DNA of 64,000 bases from Rathayibacter sp. VKM Ac-2879 (GCF_015351245.1 NZ_JADKSO010000002.1:124001-188000), one strand, 5' to 3'; shown: positions 1-8,910, counted from the stretch's first letter. Numbers and translations: made by a program. Notes: generated by a model from the sequence alone, not told the origin.

Positions 1-1380
1 CGCGGGGAGGGCGGTGCGCCCGATCTGATCTACATCGATCTCCACCTCCTGCACGAGGTGACGAGCCCGCAGCCCTTCGATGCCCTGCGTGCGGCCGGGC
101 GCCCCCTGCGCCGCCCGGATCTCACGATCGCCACCGAGGACCACAACACGCCGACTCTCGAGATCGGCCGCAGGATCGACGACGACATCAGCCGCACCCA
201 GATCGAGGCGTTGCGGCGCAACGCCGCCGAGTTCGGCGTGCGACTCCACTCGCTCGGCGACGTCGAGCAGGGGATCGTGCACGTCGTCGGCCCGCAGCTC
301 GGACTGACCACGCCCGGAGCGACCGTCGTGTGCGGCGACTCGCACACCTCGACCCACGGCGCCTTCGGGGCGATGGCCTTCGGGATCGGCACGAGCGAGG
401 TCGAGCACGTCATGGCCACGCAGACCCTGCCGCTCACGCCCTTCAAGACGATGGCGGTCACGGTCGAGGGCACCCTGCGCGAGGGCGTGACCGCGAAGGA
501 CATCATCCTGGCCGTCATCGCGAAGATCGGCACGGGAGGCGGCCAGGGCTACGTCCTCGAGTACCGCGGCTCCGCGATCCGCGCGCTCTCGATGGAGGGC
601 CGCATGACCATCTGCAACATGTCGATCGAGGCCGGTGCTCGCGCCGGCATGGTCGCGCCAGACGAGACGACGTTCGCCTACCTCCGTGGCCGTCCGCACG
701 CCCCGTCCGGCGACGACTGGGACGCGGCGGTCGCCTACTGGCGCACCCTGCCCACCGACGAGGGCGCCGTCTTCGACGCCGAGGTCGTCCTCGATGCAGA
801 CACGCTCGAGCCCTTCGTCACCTGGGGCACCAACCCCGGCCAGGGCGTCTCTCTCTCGCAGTCGGTCCCCGACCCGGAGGCGATCGCCGACCCGAACGAG
901 CGGGCGAGCGCCCTGCGCGCCCTCGAGTACATGGACCTCGCCGCAGGCACTCCGATGAAGGAGATCCCCGTCGACGTCGTGTTCATGGGCTCGTGCACCA
1001 ACTCGCGCATCGAGGATCTGCGCGAGTTCGCCGCCGTGGTCAAGGGCCGGAGCAAGGCGCCCGGCGTGCGGGTGATGGTCGTGCCCGGCTCGGCTCGCGT
1101 GCGGATCGAGGCCGAGGCGGAGGGCCTCGACAAGGTGTTCACCGAGTTCGGTGCCGAGTGGCGGTTCGCCGGCTGCTCGATGTGTCTCGGGATGAACACC
1201 GACCAGCTCCTTGCGGGCGAGCGCTGCGCCTCCACCTCGAACCGCAACTTCGAGGGACGGCAGGGCAAGGGCGCGCGCACGCACCTGGTGTCGCCCCTGG
1301 TCGCGGCGGCCACCGCCGTCCGCGGCACCCTCTCCAGCCCGTCCGATCTCGAGCCGGTCCGCGAGACGGTGGGAGCCTGA
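1..1380 (+). CDS. leuC: 3-isopropylmalate dehydratase large subunit (5' end outside window)
   Basis: Isomerises 2-isopropylmalate to 3-isopropylmalate in leucine synthesis, as a LeuCD heterodimer with a [4Fe-4S] cluster in the cytosol. The reading frame is open from base 1, and the first residues ([19 protein letters not shown]) match the region just after the usual N-terminus. About 20 residues are therefore missing and the GTG at 58 is not the true start. 459 residues are visible. The cluster cysteines are at visible residues 332 (SCTN), 392 and 395 (CSMC). leuD starts two bases after the stop. Confidence 0.97.
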   Translation, partial: RGEGGAPDLIYIDLHLLHEVTSPQPFDALRAAGRPLRRPDLTIATEDHNTPTLEIGRRIDDDISRTQIEALRRNAAEFGVRLHSLGDVEQGIVHVVGPQLGLTTPGATVVCGDSHTSTHGAFGAMAFGIGTSEVEHVMATQTLPLTPFKTMAVTVEGTLREGVTAKDIILAVIAKIGTGGGQGYVLEYRGSAIRALSMEGRMTICNMSIEAGARAGMVAPDETTFAYLRGRPHAPSGDDWDAAVAYWRTLPTDEGAVFDAEVVLDADTLEPFVTWGTNPGQGVSLSQSVPDPEAIADPNERASALRALEYMDLAAGTPMKEIPVDVVFMGSCTNSRIEDLREFAAVVKGRSKAPGVRVMVVPGSARVRIEAEAEGLDKVFTEFGAEWRFAGCSMCLGMNTDQLLAGERCASTSNRNFEGRQGKGARTHLVSPLVAAATAVRGTLSSPSDLEPVRETVGA

Positions 1381-1382
1381 GC

Positions 1383-1979
1383 ATGCAGAAGTTCGAGACC
1401 GTCACCGCGATCGCGGCGCCGCTGAAGCGCAGCAACGTCGACACCGACCAGATCCTCCCGGGGGTGTTCCTCCGCCGCGTGACGCGGACCGGATTCGACG
1501 ACGCGCTCTTTTACGGCTGGCGCCAGGATCCGGAGTTCGTCCTCAACCAGGACCGCTACCGCGGCGCGGGCATTCTGGTCGCCGGGCACGACTTCGCCAT
1601 CGGGTCCAGCCGGGAGCACGCGGTCTGGGCGCTGCGCGATTTCGGTTTCCGCGTCGTGATCGCGCCACGTTTCGGCGACATTTTCCGCGGCAACGCCGGC
1701 AAGCAGGGCTTGCTCGCCGCGGTGGTCTCGGAGGAGGGCGTCGAGCGCCTGTGGGAGATCATCGAGGCCACCCCGGGAATAGAAGCGACGGTCGATCTGG
1801 TTGCGCGTACGGTGACCGCGGGCGGAGAGACCTTCCCTTTCGAGATCGACGACTACACTCGTTGGCGCCTGATCGAGGGGCTCGACGACATCGGGCTGAC
1901 CCTGCGCGACGAAGCGCTCATTTCCGAATTCGAGACCCGTCGCGAGAGCTGGCGGCCCAAGACATTGCCGGTGAAATAG
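1383..1979 (+). CDS. leuD: 3-isopropylmalate dehydratase small subunit
   Basis: Swivel-domain partner of LeuC for the second step of leucine synthesis. The 198-residue length is normal. Family motifs seen are [11 protein letters not shown] near the N-terminus, the substrate-loop region [11 protein letters not shown], and [17 protein letters not shown]. The ATG lies two bases after the leuC stop, and murA follows after one base, so the three genes are probably co-transcribed. Confidence 0.97.
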   Translation: MQKFETVTAIAAPLKRSNVDTDQILPGVFLRRVTRTGFDDALFYGWRQDPEFVLNQDRYRGAGILVAGHDFAIGSSREHAVWALRDFGFRVVIAPRFGDIFRGNAGKQGLLAAVVSEEGVERLWEIIEATPGIEATVDLVARTVTAGGETFPFEIDDYTRWRLIEGLDDIGLTLRDEALISEFETRRESWRPKTLPVK

Positions 1980-1980
1980 C

Positions 1981-3351
1981 GTGAACACACTTCTCCAGGA
2001 CGCCAAGGCCGCGGGAGCCCGCGTCGGTATGACGACCGAGCGGATCACCATCCAGGGCGGACGTCCGCTGAAGGGTCGGATCGAGCTCAAGGGGGCGAAG
2101 AACCTCGTCACGAAGGCGATGGTGGCGGCGCTTCTCGGCGAGACCGCGTCGACGTTGCGCGACGTTCCCGACATCAGCGATGTCCGCGTCGTCAAGGGCC
2201 TGCTCGAGGTCCACGGCGTCAAGGTGAAGGAGGGCCCCGAGGTCGGCGAGCTCATCCTCGACCCCTCGAACGTCGAGTCGGCGCACTTCGCCGACATCGA
2301 CGCGCATGCCGGCTCGAGCCGCATCCCGATCCTCTTCTGCGGTCCGCTGCTGCACCGCCTGGGCGAGGCGTTCATCCCCGACCTCGGCGGCTGCCGCATC
2401 GGCGACCGCCCCATCGACTACCACCTCGAGGTGCTCCGTAACTTCGGCGCGATCGTCGAAAAGCTGCCCTCGGGCATCCGCATGTCGGCGCCCGAGGGCC
2501 TCCACGGCGCGAAGGTGTCGCTGCCCTACCCGAGCGTCGGCGCGACCGAGCAGGTCCTGCTCACCGCGGTGCGCGCCTCCGGGATCACCGAGCTCTCGGG
2601 CGCGGCGATCGAGCCCGAGATCATGGACCTCATCAACATCCTGCAGAAGATGGGCGCCATCATCTCGGTCGACACCGACCGTGTGATCCGCATCGAGGGC
2701 GTCGACCGGCTCACGGGCTACACCCACCGTGCGCTCTTCGACCGCAACGAGGCCGCCTCCTGGGCCGCCGCGGCGCTCGCGACCGACGGCGACATCTTCG
2801 TCGGCGGCGCGCGCCAGCAAGAGATGACGACCTTCCTCAACGTGTTCCGCAAGGTCGGAGGCGCGTTCGAGATCGCTGAGGACGGCATCCGCTTCTACCA
2901 CCCGGGGGGCGAGCTCAAGCCGGTCATCATCGAGACCGACGTGCACCCCGGCTTCATGACCGACTGGCAGCAGCCTCTCGTCGTCGCCCTCACGAAGGCG
3001 AAGGGCGTCTCGATCGTGCACGAGACCGTCTACGAGCAGCGCTTCGGCTTCGTCGACGCGCTCGTCGAGATGGGCGCGACCATCCAGATCCACCGCGAGT
3101 GCCTCGGCGGGCAGGCCTGTCGCTTCGGTCAGCGCAACTTCATGCACTCGGCCGTGATCTCGGGCCCCGCGAAGCTGCACGGCGCCGACATCGAAGTCCC
3201 CGACCTGCGCGGCGGCTTCTCGCACCTCATCGCGGCGCTCTCCGCCGAAGGCACGTCCACGGTCTCGAACGTCGGCATCATCAGCCGTGGCTACGAGAAC
3301 TTCCTCACCAAGCTCGAGCTGTTGGGCGCCGACTTCTCGCTCGAGGCGTAG
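1981..3351 (+). CDS. murA: UDP-N-acetylglucosamine 1-carboxyvinyltransferase (MurA)
   Basis: First committed step of peptidoglycan synthesis: transfers enolpyruvate from PEP to UDP-GlcNAc in the cytosol. 456 residues with the two-domain EPT fold; the N-terminal KGAKN motif is present. The catalytic loop reads GGCRIGDRPIDYH and keeps Cys (residue 138), the residue fosfomycin alkylates. Mycobacterial MurA has Asp there. The GTG at 1981, one base after leuD, is chosen for tight coupling; an in-frame ATG at 2029 would remove 16 residues without touching the domain. A modest stem-loop follows the stop. Confidence 0.95.
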   Translation: MNTLLQDAKAAGARVGMTTERITIQGGRPLKGRIELKGAKNLVTKAMVAALLGETASTLRDVPDISDVRVVKGLLEVHGVKVKEGPEVGELILDPSNVESAHFADIDAHAGSSRIPILFCGPLLHRLGEAFIPDLGGCRIGDRPIDYHLEVLRNFGAIVEKLPSGIRMSAPEGLHGAKVSLPYPSVGATEQVLLTAVRASGITELSGAAIEPEIMDLINILQKMGAIISVDTDRVIRIEGVDRLTGYTHRALFDRNEAASWAAAALATDGDIFVGGARQQEMTTFLNVFRKVGGAFEIAEDGIRFYHPGGELKPVIIETDVHPGFMTDWQQPLVVALTKAKGVSIVHETVYEQRFGFVDALVEMGATIQIHRECLGGQACRFGQRNFMHSAVISGPAKLHGADIEVPDLRGGFSHLIAALSAEGTSTVSNVGIISRGYENFLTKLELLGADFSLEA

Positions 3352-3387
3352 CCGCGGCCCGCTCCGGACGCGGCCGCCGGCTCGAAC

Positions 3388-3413
3388 CGAGGCGGCGCGG
3401 TCCGCTCGCCTCG
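3388..3413 (+). terminator. Stem-loop after murA
   Basis: Inverted repeat CGAGGCG (3388-3394) and CGCCTCG (3407-3413) with a 12-base loop, followed by TTAG. It sits between the murA stop and the plsC promoter. There is no long T-run, so termination is inferred from position only. Confidence 0.4.
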
Positions 3414-3436
3414 TTAGGTCCGGAGGCGTCGGCTCG

Positions 3437-3442
3437 TAGGAT
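3437..3442 (+). promoter_or_regulatory. -10 element of plsC (leaderless geometry)
   Basis: TAGGAT ends six bases before the GTG at 3449, so initiation about seven bases downstream of the hexamer would fall on the start codon. No Shine-Dalgarno sequence precedes that GTG. No clear -35 is seen. Confidence 0.6.
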
Positions 3443-3448
3443 GGACGG

Positions 3449-4192
3449 GTGTCTGAACGAAGCCGTCCGTCCATCTTCTGGTTCCTCGCGGCTGCGGTGA
3501 TCCCCGTGATGACCGCCTCCGTCGACCTGCGCGTGCGGGACGCGCAGAAGATCCCGAGCACCGGCGCGTTCGTCTTCGCCCCCAACCACTACACCGAGAT
3601 CGACCCGATCATCACGGGCTGGACGCTGTGGCGCTCCGGCCGAGCGCCCCGCTTCCTCGCGAAGGCCTCTCTCTTCACGGTGCCGGTGGTGGGCGCGATC
3701 CTGCGCGCCTCCGGCCAGATCCCCGTCGAGCGCGCGGGCTCGGTCCGCGGCAGCGAGCCGCTCACGACCGCGAAGGCGCTCGTCGACGAGGGCCGCTCGG
3801 TCATCATCTACCCGGAGGGCACCCTCACCCGCGACCCGGAGCTGTGGCCGATGCGCGGCAAGACCGGTGCGGTGCGGATGGCCCTGCAGCACGGCCTCCC
3901 CGTCGTGCCCGTCGCGCACTGGGGCGCGCAACAGCTGATGGGCCGCTACTCCAAGCGGATCACGCTGTTCCGGCGCAAGCGCGTCGACGTCCTGGTCGGC
4001 GATCACGTCGATCTGTCCGCCTTCCGCGGGCGCAGCCTGGACTCCGCCACGCTCGCCGAGGCTTCGGCCGTCGTCATGGCCGCGATCACCGCACTGCTCG
4101 AGGAGTTGCGCGGCGAGACCGCGCCCGAGAAGCGTTGGAACCCCGCCGAGCACAACCAGAAGGACACGGGACGCTTTGAGTCCGAGCAGTAG
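3449..4192 (+). CDS. plsC: 1-acyl-sn-glycerol-3-phosphate acyltransferase family protein
   Basis: Predicted to acylate lysophosphatidate to phosphatidate at the inner face of the membrane. 247 residues. A hydrophobic stretch at about residues 8-22 is a membrane anchor. The acyltransferase motif NHxxxxD appears as NHYTEID, and the phosphate-binding motif as YPEGTLTRD. The GTG start is set by the -10 six bases upstream. The stop overlaps the start of gpsA, so the two phospholipid-precursor genes are linked. The exact acyl acceptor cannot be read from sequence. Confidence 0.88.
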   Translation: MSERSRPSIFWFLAAAVIPVMTASVDLRVRDAQKIPSTGAFVFAPNHYTEIDPIITGWTLWRSGRAPRFLAKASLFTVPVVGAILRASGQIPVERAGSVRGSEPLTTAKALVDEGRSVIIYPEGTLTRDPELWPMRGKTGAVRMALQHGLPVVPVAHWGAQQLMGRYSKRITLFRRKRVDVLVGDHVDLSAFRGRSLDSATLAEASAVVMAAITALLEELRGETAPEKRWNPAEHNQKDTGRFESEQ

Positions 4193-5324
4193 GAAGCGAC
4201 CGATCCCCGTCCCGCGCCGGGTCGCCGTCCTCGGCGCGGGCAGCTGGGGAACCACCTTCGCCAAGATCCTCGCCGACGGAGGGTCCGAGGTCGTCATGTG
4301 GGCGCGTCGCGCCGAGCTCGCCCGAGAGATCACCGAGGCCAAGCGCAACAGCGACTACCTGCCGGGCATCAACCTCCCGCGCACGATCCGTGCGACGCCG
4401 CGTGTCGAGGAGGCGCTCGAGGGCGCCGACCATGTCTACCTGTCGATCCCTTCGCAGTCGCTGCGCGGCAACCTCGAGGCGATCACCCCGTTCCTCACCG
4501 AGCGCACCATCCTGGTCAGCCTGATGAAGGGCGTCGAAAAGGGCACGGGGCAGCGGATGAGCGAGGTGATCTCGCAGGTGCTGCCCATCGACCCGCGCCG
4601 CATCGCCGTCGCCTCCGGGCCCAACCTGGCCCTCGAGATCGCGAGGGAGCAGCCCACCGCGGCGGTCATCGCCTCCGAGGATCTCGTGACGGCGCAGGAG
4701 GTCGCGCTCGCGGCGACCAACCACTACTTCCGCTCCTACGTGAACACGGACGTCGTGGGCACCGAGTTCGGCGGAGTGCTGAAGAACCTCATCGCCGTCG
4801 CGATCGGCATCGTCGACGGCGTCGGCTACGGCGAGAACACCAAGGCCTCGATCATCACGCGCGGTCTCGCCGAGATGACCGACTTCGCGGTCGCGTACGG
4901 GGGCAGGCCCGAGACGATGGCGGGACTCGCGGGCCTCGGCGACCTGATCGCCACCTCCAGCTCGTCGCTCTCCCGCAACAACACGGCGGGGCGGCTGCTC
5001 GGGCAGGGCTACAGCTTCGGCGACGTCGTGAAGTCGATGCAGCAGACGGCCGAGGGGCTCTCGTCGGTCGCGCCCGTGCTCGAACTGGCGCGAGCACGCG
5101 GCGTCGACATGCCCATCGTCCAGCAGGTGTCGCAGGTGCTCGCCGGTACGCTCGACCCGAAGGACATCGCGCCGCACCTGACCACGGATTCGGACGAGCC
5201 ACAGGGTGAGAGGAACCTCGATGACCAGCAAGCTCCGAGTGGTGGTCCTGTTCGGAGGGCGTTCCAGCGAGCACTCGATCAGCTGCGCCACCGCGGCGGG
5301 GGTGCTGCGCGCGATCGACCGTGA
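4176..5324 (+). CDS. gpsA: Glycerol-3-phosphate dehydrogenase [NAD(P)+]
   Basis: Reduces dihydroxyacetone phosphate to sn-glycerol 3-phosphate for phospholipid synthesis. The Rossmann motif GAGSWGTTFAK lies near residue 20 and the catalytic Lys is about residue 203 (GGVLKNLIA). The TTG start at 4176 overlaps the last 17 bases of plsC. The protein is 382 residues against about 335 usually: the conserved part ends near DSDEPQGER, and some 40 unrelated residues come from reading on through the start of ddl in another frame. This could be a true long overlap or a lost stop (see findings). Confidence 0.93.
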   Translation: MSPSSRKRPIPVPRRVAVLGAGSWGTTFAKILADGGSEVVMWARRAELAREITEAKRNSDYLPGINLPRTIRATPRVEEALEGADHVYLSIPSQSLRGNLEAITPFLTERTILVSLMKGVEKGTGQRMSEVISQVLPIDPRRIAVASGPNLALEIAREQPTAAVIASEDLVTAQEVALAATNHYFRSYVNTDVVGTEFGGVLKNLIAVAIGIVDGVGYGENTKASIITRGLAEMTDFAVAYGGRPETMAGLAGLGDLIATSSSSLSRNNTAGRLLGQGYSFGDVVKSMQQTAEGLSSVAPVLELARARGVDMPIVQQVSQVLAGTLDPKDIAPHLTTDSDEPQGERNLDDQQAPSGGPVRRAFQRALDQLRHRGGGAARDRP

Positions 5325-6327
5325 GCGTTTCGAGGTGATCCCGGTCGGCATCACGGCCGACGGCGCCTTCGTGCTCGAGGAGGACCGCCCCGAGAAGTTC
5401 GCCCTCAACGCGGCGGCGCTGCCTTCGGTCGAGGACAACGGCACCCGCGTGCAGTGGCCCGAATCGATCCTCTCGCACGAGCTGCGTGTCACGGGGGTCG
5501 ACGGCTCGGTGCGCTCGCTCGGCGAGATCGATGTCGTGCTGCCGATCCTGCACGGTCCGTGGGGCGAGGACGGCACCGTGCAGGGACTGCTCGAGCTCGT
5601 CGGCCTGCCGTACGTGGGCTCGGGTGTGCTCGCATCGGCGTTGGGCATGGACAAGCACTTCACCAAGACGGTGCTGCAGGCCGCGGGCATCGTGGTGGCG
5701 CCGTGGCGCACCGTGACCGAGGCACAGTGGCGGGCCGACCCGGGTGGAGCCTCCCTCGCCGTCGCCGAGTTGGGCCTTCCCGTGTTCGTGAAGCCCGCCC
5801 GTGCCGGCTCGAGCGTGGGCGTCAGCCGGGTCGACGAGTCCTTCCAGCTCGATGCGGCACTCGAGGAGGCGTTCGCCCACGACTCGCGCGTGCTGATCGA
5901 GGCCGGGATCGTCGGCCGCGAGGTCGAGATCGGCGTGCTCGGCGGGCGCGCGGGCGGGCCGGCGCGCGCCTCCGTCGCGGGCGAGGTGGTGGTGAGCGGC
6001 CGCGGCTTCTACGACTTCGAGGCGAAGTACCTCGGCGCCGCGGGCATCGAGCTCATCTGCCCGGCCGCGCTGAGCGACGAGGAGCTCGCCGAGATGCGCT
6101 CCCAGGCCGTTCGGGCGTTCGAGGCGATCGGCGCGGAGGGTCTCGCCCGGGTCGATTTCTTCCTCACGGCCGAGGGCTTCGTCGTCAACGAGATCAACAC
6201 CATGCCCGGCTTCACGCCGATCTCGATGTTCCCGCGGATGTGGGGCGCGAGCGGGGTCGACTACCCCGAGCTCATCGGCGAGCTGCTCGACCTCGCGCTC
6301 GAGCGCGTCCCGGTGCCGGCCCAGTGA
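5221..6327 (+). CDS. ddl: D-alanine--D-alanine ligase
   Basis: ATP-grasp ligase making the D-Ala-D-Ala dipeptide for peptidoglycan stems. 368 residues. N-terminal FGGRSSEHSIS, central ATP-binding VKPARAGSSVGVSRV, and the C-terminal metal and active-site region NEINTMPGFTPISMFP are all intact. The ATG at 5221 is preferred because GAGAGG lies seven bases upstream; a GTG at 5206 would add five residues. Its first 104 bases lie within the gpsA frame. Its stop overlaps the start of the GntR gene. Confidence 0.95.
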   Translation: MTSKLRVVVLFGGRSSEHSISCATAAGVLRAIDRERFEVIPVGITADGAFVLEEDRPEKFALNAAALPSVEDNGTRVQWPESILSHELRVTGVDGSVRSLGEIDVVLPILHGPWGEDGTVQGLLELVGLPYVGSGVLASALGMDKHFTKTVLQAAGIVVAPWRTVTEAQWRADPGGASLAVAELGLPVFVKPARAGSSVGVSRVDESFQLDAALEEAFAHDSRVLIEAGIVGREVEIGVLGGRAGGPARASVAGEVVVSGRGFYDFEAKYLGAAGIELICPAALSDEELAEMRSQAVRAFEAIGAEGLARVDFFLTAEGFVVNEINTMPGFTPISMFPRMWGASGVDYPELIGELLDLALERVPVPAQ

Positions 6328-6692
6328 CCGGAGCACCCTCGGTCCGCATCGACCCCGGCGCTGCCGCGGCGCCCTTCGAACAGATCCGCGCGCAGATTAC
6401 CGCGCAGGTGGCCGCGGGGGAGCTCCCGGTGGGGACACGTCTGCCTCCGGTGCGCGCGCTCGCCGAGACGCTCGGTGTGGCGGCGGGCACGGTCGCGCGC
6501 GCCTACCGTGAGCTGGAGGCGGTGGGCATCGTCCAGACGCGCGGCCGGGCGGGAACGCTTGTCGCGGGCGGGATGGACGCGGTGGAGCGGGAGCTGCAGC
6601 TCGCCGCGGCGGCGTTCGCGGCGCGCGCCCGTGAACTCGGCGCGTCGCGGGAGCGGGCGCTCGAGGCGGTGCAGCGTCTGCTCACGACCTGA
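6324..6692 (+). CDS. GntR-family transcriptional regulator (short YtrA type)
   Basis: 122 residues, consisting of one GntR winged helix-turn-helix (about residues 15-85, with LPPVRALAETLGVAAGTV and RAYRELEAVGIV) and a short helical tail, without a large ligand domain. That is the YtrA subgroup, which usually controls ABC transporters or membrane stress genes. GTG overlaps the ddl stop as GTGA, so it is probably translated with ddl. No target can be named. Confidence 0.85.
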   Translation: MTGAPSVRIDPGAAAAPFEQIRAQITAQVAAGELPVGTRLPPVRALAETLGVAAGTVARAYRELEAVGIVQTRGRAGTLVAGGMDAVERELQLAAAAFAARARELGASRERALEAVQRLLTT

Positions 6693-6714
6693 CGGGGCGG
6701 GGTGTCCGATCGGT

Positions 6715-6748
6715 GCTGAGCCTGCCGGGGCGAGAGACCGGGCTCAGC
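6715..6748. terminator. Convergent stem-loop between the GntR gene and the DUF3515 gene
   Basis: GCTGAGCC (6715-6722) pairs perfectly with GGCTCAGC (6741-6748). The right arm contains the stop codon of the minus-strand lipoprotein gene. The position between two convergent genes suggests a bidirectional terminator. Confidence 0.5.
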
Positions 6749-7253
6749 TCGCGGGCGCCGGTGTGGGAGTCGTGTTCAGCACCCCGGTGTCCGAGATGTC
6801 GGTGCACTGCTTGGTGGAGGGAACGGTCGAGACCGCGCTCGCGAGATCGACGAGGGCCGAGGAGCCGGAGGCCTGCGACTGGTCGACGGTGATCTGCACC
6901 GCGGGGTCGCGGCCGAAGGTCGTGAATGTGTAGAGGTTCTCGGCGGCTCTCGAGTCGTCGAGGATCCAGTCGACCTGATTGACCTCGACGCACGGGAGCG
7001 TCGTCGGACCGGGCGACTCGACTCCGCAGTGCAGGATGATCCCGGCGGGGCTGCCCCACGCCGCGGTGCCCTGCGCGTTCGTCTCGCGTTCCGCCTGCTC
7101 GGCGACCACGCTCGGCAGCCGCACCGAGACCTCCGCGCACCCCACAGCCGTCGCCTGGGGAGCCGGCTCGAGGGCGACGGTCGCGGCGCACCCGGAGAGC
7201 GGGAGGAGGACGGCGGCGACGGCGAGCGGGAGGCGGAGGCGGCGGGGAGACAT
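6744..7253 (-). CDS. DUF3515 family lipoprotein
   Basis: 169 residues. Lipoprotein signal with an Arg-rich n-region, hydrophobic core and lipobox LSGC, so it should be lipid-anchored outside the membrane. The rest matches the actinobacterial DUF3515 family, with paired cysteines around HCGVES and CVEVNQVDW. Function unknown. The ATG at 7253 is chosen over an upstream start at 7280 because it begins just before the signal peptide and lies eight bases from a -10 shared with thiL. The gene is divergent from thiL, next to which this family is often found in Microbacteriaceae. Confidence 0.8.
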   Translation of the reverse strand: MSPRRLRLPLAVAAVLLPLSGCAATVALEPAPQATAVGCAEVSVRLPSVVAEQAERETNAQGTAAWGSPAGIILHCGVESPGPTTLPCVEVNQVDWILDDSRAAENLYTFTTFGRDPAVQITVDQSQASGSSALVDLASAVSTVPSTKQCTDISDTGVLNTTPTPAPAS

Positions 7254-7261
7254 CGCCCGCA

Positions 7262-7271
7262 ACGCTAGCGT
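7262..7271. promoter_or_regulatory. Symmetrical divergent -10 for thiL and the DUF3515 gene
   Basis: The 10-bp palindrome ACGCTAGCGT holds TAGCGT on each strand, overlapping by the central TA. On the plus strand the hexamer (7266-7271) ends seven bases before the thiL ATG. On the minus strand (7267-7262) it ends eight bases before the DUF3515 ATG. Neither gene has room for a ribosome-binding site. Confidence 0.55.
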
Positions 7272-7278
7272 GTCCACC

Positions 7279-8310
7279 ATGGCAGCGGATCAGAGCCCCA
7301 CCCTGGCCGAGCTCAGCGAGGGCGAGGTGCTCGCGCGCGTCCTCGCGCGACTGGGAGGAGGGGGCGCCGAGACCCTGCTCGGGCCGGGCGACGACGCGGC
7401 GGTGCTGGCCGCTCCCGACGGACGGTTCGTCGTCACGACCGACATGATGGTCCACGGCCCCGACTTCCGCCTCGCCTGGTCGACTCCCGGGGACCTCGGC
7501 TGGAAGGCCGCCGCCTCGAACCTGGCGGACGTCGCCGCGATGGGGGCCCGCCCGACCGGGCTCGTCGTCGCGATCGCCGCTCCCCAGGGGCTCGGCATCG
7601 ACGTGCTCGAGGGCATAGCCGACGGCCTCGCTGCCGGGTGCGCCGCGATGGCGCCGGGGTGCGCGGTGGTGGGAGGCGACCTGTCCGCCTCGGCGACCCT
7701 CACCCTCTCGATCACCGCCTTCGGCTCGCTCGACGGCCGGGCGCCGGCCCTGCGCAGCGGCGCCCGACCGGGAGACACCGTGGCGACCGCCGGGCCGCTC
7801 GGGCGTGCGGGGCTGGGCCTGCGCCTCCTCTTCGAGCGGGCGCGGGAGGCGGGCGAGCCTTCGGCCGCTGCGGCGCTTCGGCTGCGTGAGCAGTACCCGG
7901 AGTTGGTGGAGGCGCAGGTGCGGCCGACGCCTCCGATCGCGGTCGGCGTGGCGGCCGGCGGAGTCGCCACAGCGATGATGGACGTCTCGGACGGCGTGGT
8001 GCTCGACTCCCGTCGCCTGGCCCGCGCCAGCGGCGTGGTCATCGATCTCGAGGCGGAGGCGGTGGACGAGCACGCCCGCCGTCTCCTGCCCGGCGAGCTG
8101 GACCTCGCGACGGCGCGCACGCTCGTGCTTGGCGGAGGCGAGGATCACGCCATGCTCGCGTGCTTCCGCGAGGGCGCGGCGCTGCCCGACGGCTTCACCC
8201 TGCTCGGCCGCGTCCGAGCAGGAGAGCCGCGGGTGCTGCTCGACGGCGAGCCGCTCGACGAGCGCGGCGGCTGGGACCCCTACCTCGGCTGGGATGGCGC
8301 GGCAGGCTAG
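7279..8310 (+). CDS. thiL: Thiamine-monophosphate kinase
   Basis: Phosphorylates thiamine monophosphate to thiamine pyrophosphate, the last step of the pathway. 343 residues of the AIRS/PurM fold. Seen are GPGDDAAVLAAP, the TTDMMVHG nucleotide and Mg site, WKAAASNLADVAAMGARP, and DVSDGVVLDSRRLA in the second half. The ATG at 7279 is supported by a -10 ending seven bases upstream (an in-frame GTG at 7270 overlaps that -10). The stop overlaps the convergent rsmD stop in the four bases CTAG. Confidence 0.93.
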   Translation: MAADQSPTLAELSEGEVLARVLARLGGGGAETLLGPGDDAAVLAAPDGRFVVTTDMMVHGPDFRLAWSTPGDLGWKAAASNLADVAAMGARPTGLVVAIAAPQGLGIDVLEGIADGLAAGCAAMAPGCAVVGGDLSASATLTLSITAFGSLDGRAPALRSGARPGDTVATAGPLGRAGLGLRLLFERAREAGEPSAAAALRLREQYPELVEAQVRPTPPIAVGVAAGGVATAMMDVSDGVVLDSRRLARASGVVIDLEAEAVDEHARRLLPGELDLATARTLVLGGGEDHAMLACFREGAALPDGFTLLGRVRAGEPRVLLDGEPLDERGGWDPYLGWDGAAG

Positions 8311-8897
8311 TCGTCGGCGGCCGACACCGGGGAAGCCCACCAGATCGTGGTCTCGCCGTAGTCCTTGCGTCGCTCGCGCTCGAGCCCTCCTGGCCAGCGC
8401 GGTTCCGGGCTGCGAGAGCTGCGCTCGACCACGACGACGGCGTCCTCGCGCAACAACGGCATCACTCCGGCGAGATCGGAGGCGAGCTCCTCTTCGCCGA
8501 GGTCGTACGGCGGGTCGAGGAACACGGTGTCGACGCGGAGCGCGGGGGAGCTGTCGAGGAACGAGCGCACGGAGGCCGTCACGACCTCGATCCGGGGCCG
8601 GAGCACCGTGTTCGCGGCGGCGGAGGCGAGGATCGCACGGGCATTCTCGCCCGCCGTGCGCGCAGCTCGCGCCTCCCGCTCGACGAGGACGACGGAGCTC
8701 GCCCCCCTGCTCGCCGACTCGAGACCGAGGGCGCCGGACCCGGCGTAGAGGTCGACGACAGTCGCGCCGTCGAGAGCATCGCGCGCCTCGAGCGCCGAGA
8801 AGACGGCCTCGCGCACACGGTCGCTCGTGGGCCGGGTGCCGGAGCGGGGGACCCGCAGGGTGAGGGAGCCGGCGAATCCGGCGATGATCCTGGTCAC
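8307..8897 (-). CDS. rsmD: 16S rRNA (guanine966-N2)-methyltransferase
   Basis: S-adenosylmethionine-dependent methylation of G966 of 16S rRNA in the assembling 30S subunit. 196 residues. N-terminal RIIAGFAG and RPTSDRVREAVFSAL are typical, the SAM motif is VVDLYAGSGALGLES, and the catalytic motif is DPPY. The GTG at 8897 is chosen because TATGCT ends seven bases upstream and the protein then starts MTRIIAG. In many actinobacteria rsmD is followed by coaD and near recG; here recG and coaD lie about 5 kb away. Confidence 0.93.
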   Translation of the reverse strand: MTRIIAGFAGSLTLRVPRSGTRPTSDRVREAVFSALEARDALDGATVVDLYAGSGALGLESASRGASSVVLVEREARAARTAGENARAILASAAANTVLRPRIEVVTASVRSFLDSSPALRVDTVFLDPPYDLGEEELASDLAGVMPLLREDAVVVVERSSRSPEPRWPGGLERERRKDYGETTIWWASPVSAADD

Positions 8898-8904
8898 TGT
8901 CCCG

Positions 8905-8910
8905 AGCATA
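8905..8910 (-). promoter_or_regulatory. -10 element of rsmD (leaderless geometry)
   Basis: TATGCT on the minus strand, with a seven-base gap to the GTG at 8897. Confidence 0.6.

Noticed and set aside
58-60. GTG at 58 as the leuC start
   Set aside because: Conserved LeuC residues are encoded in frame upstream to base 1, so the gene simply begins outside the window.
4176-6327. GpsA-Ddl fusion protein
   Set aside because: The two frames differ, both proteins have complete domains, and ddl has its own ribosome-binding site.
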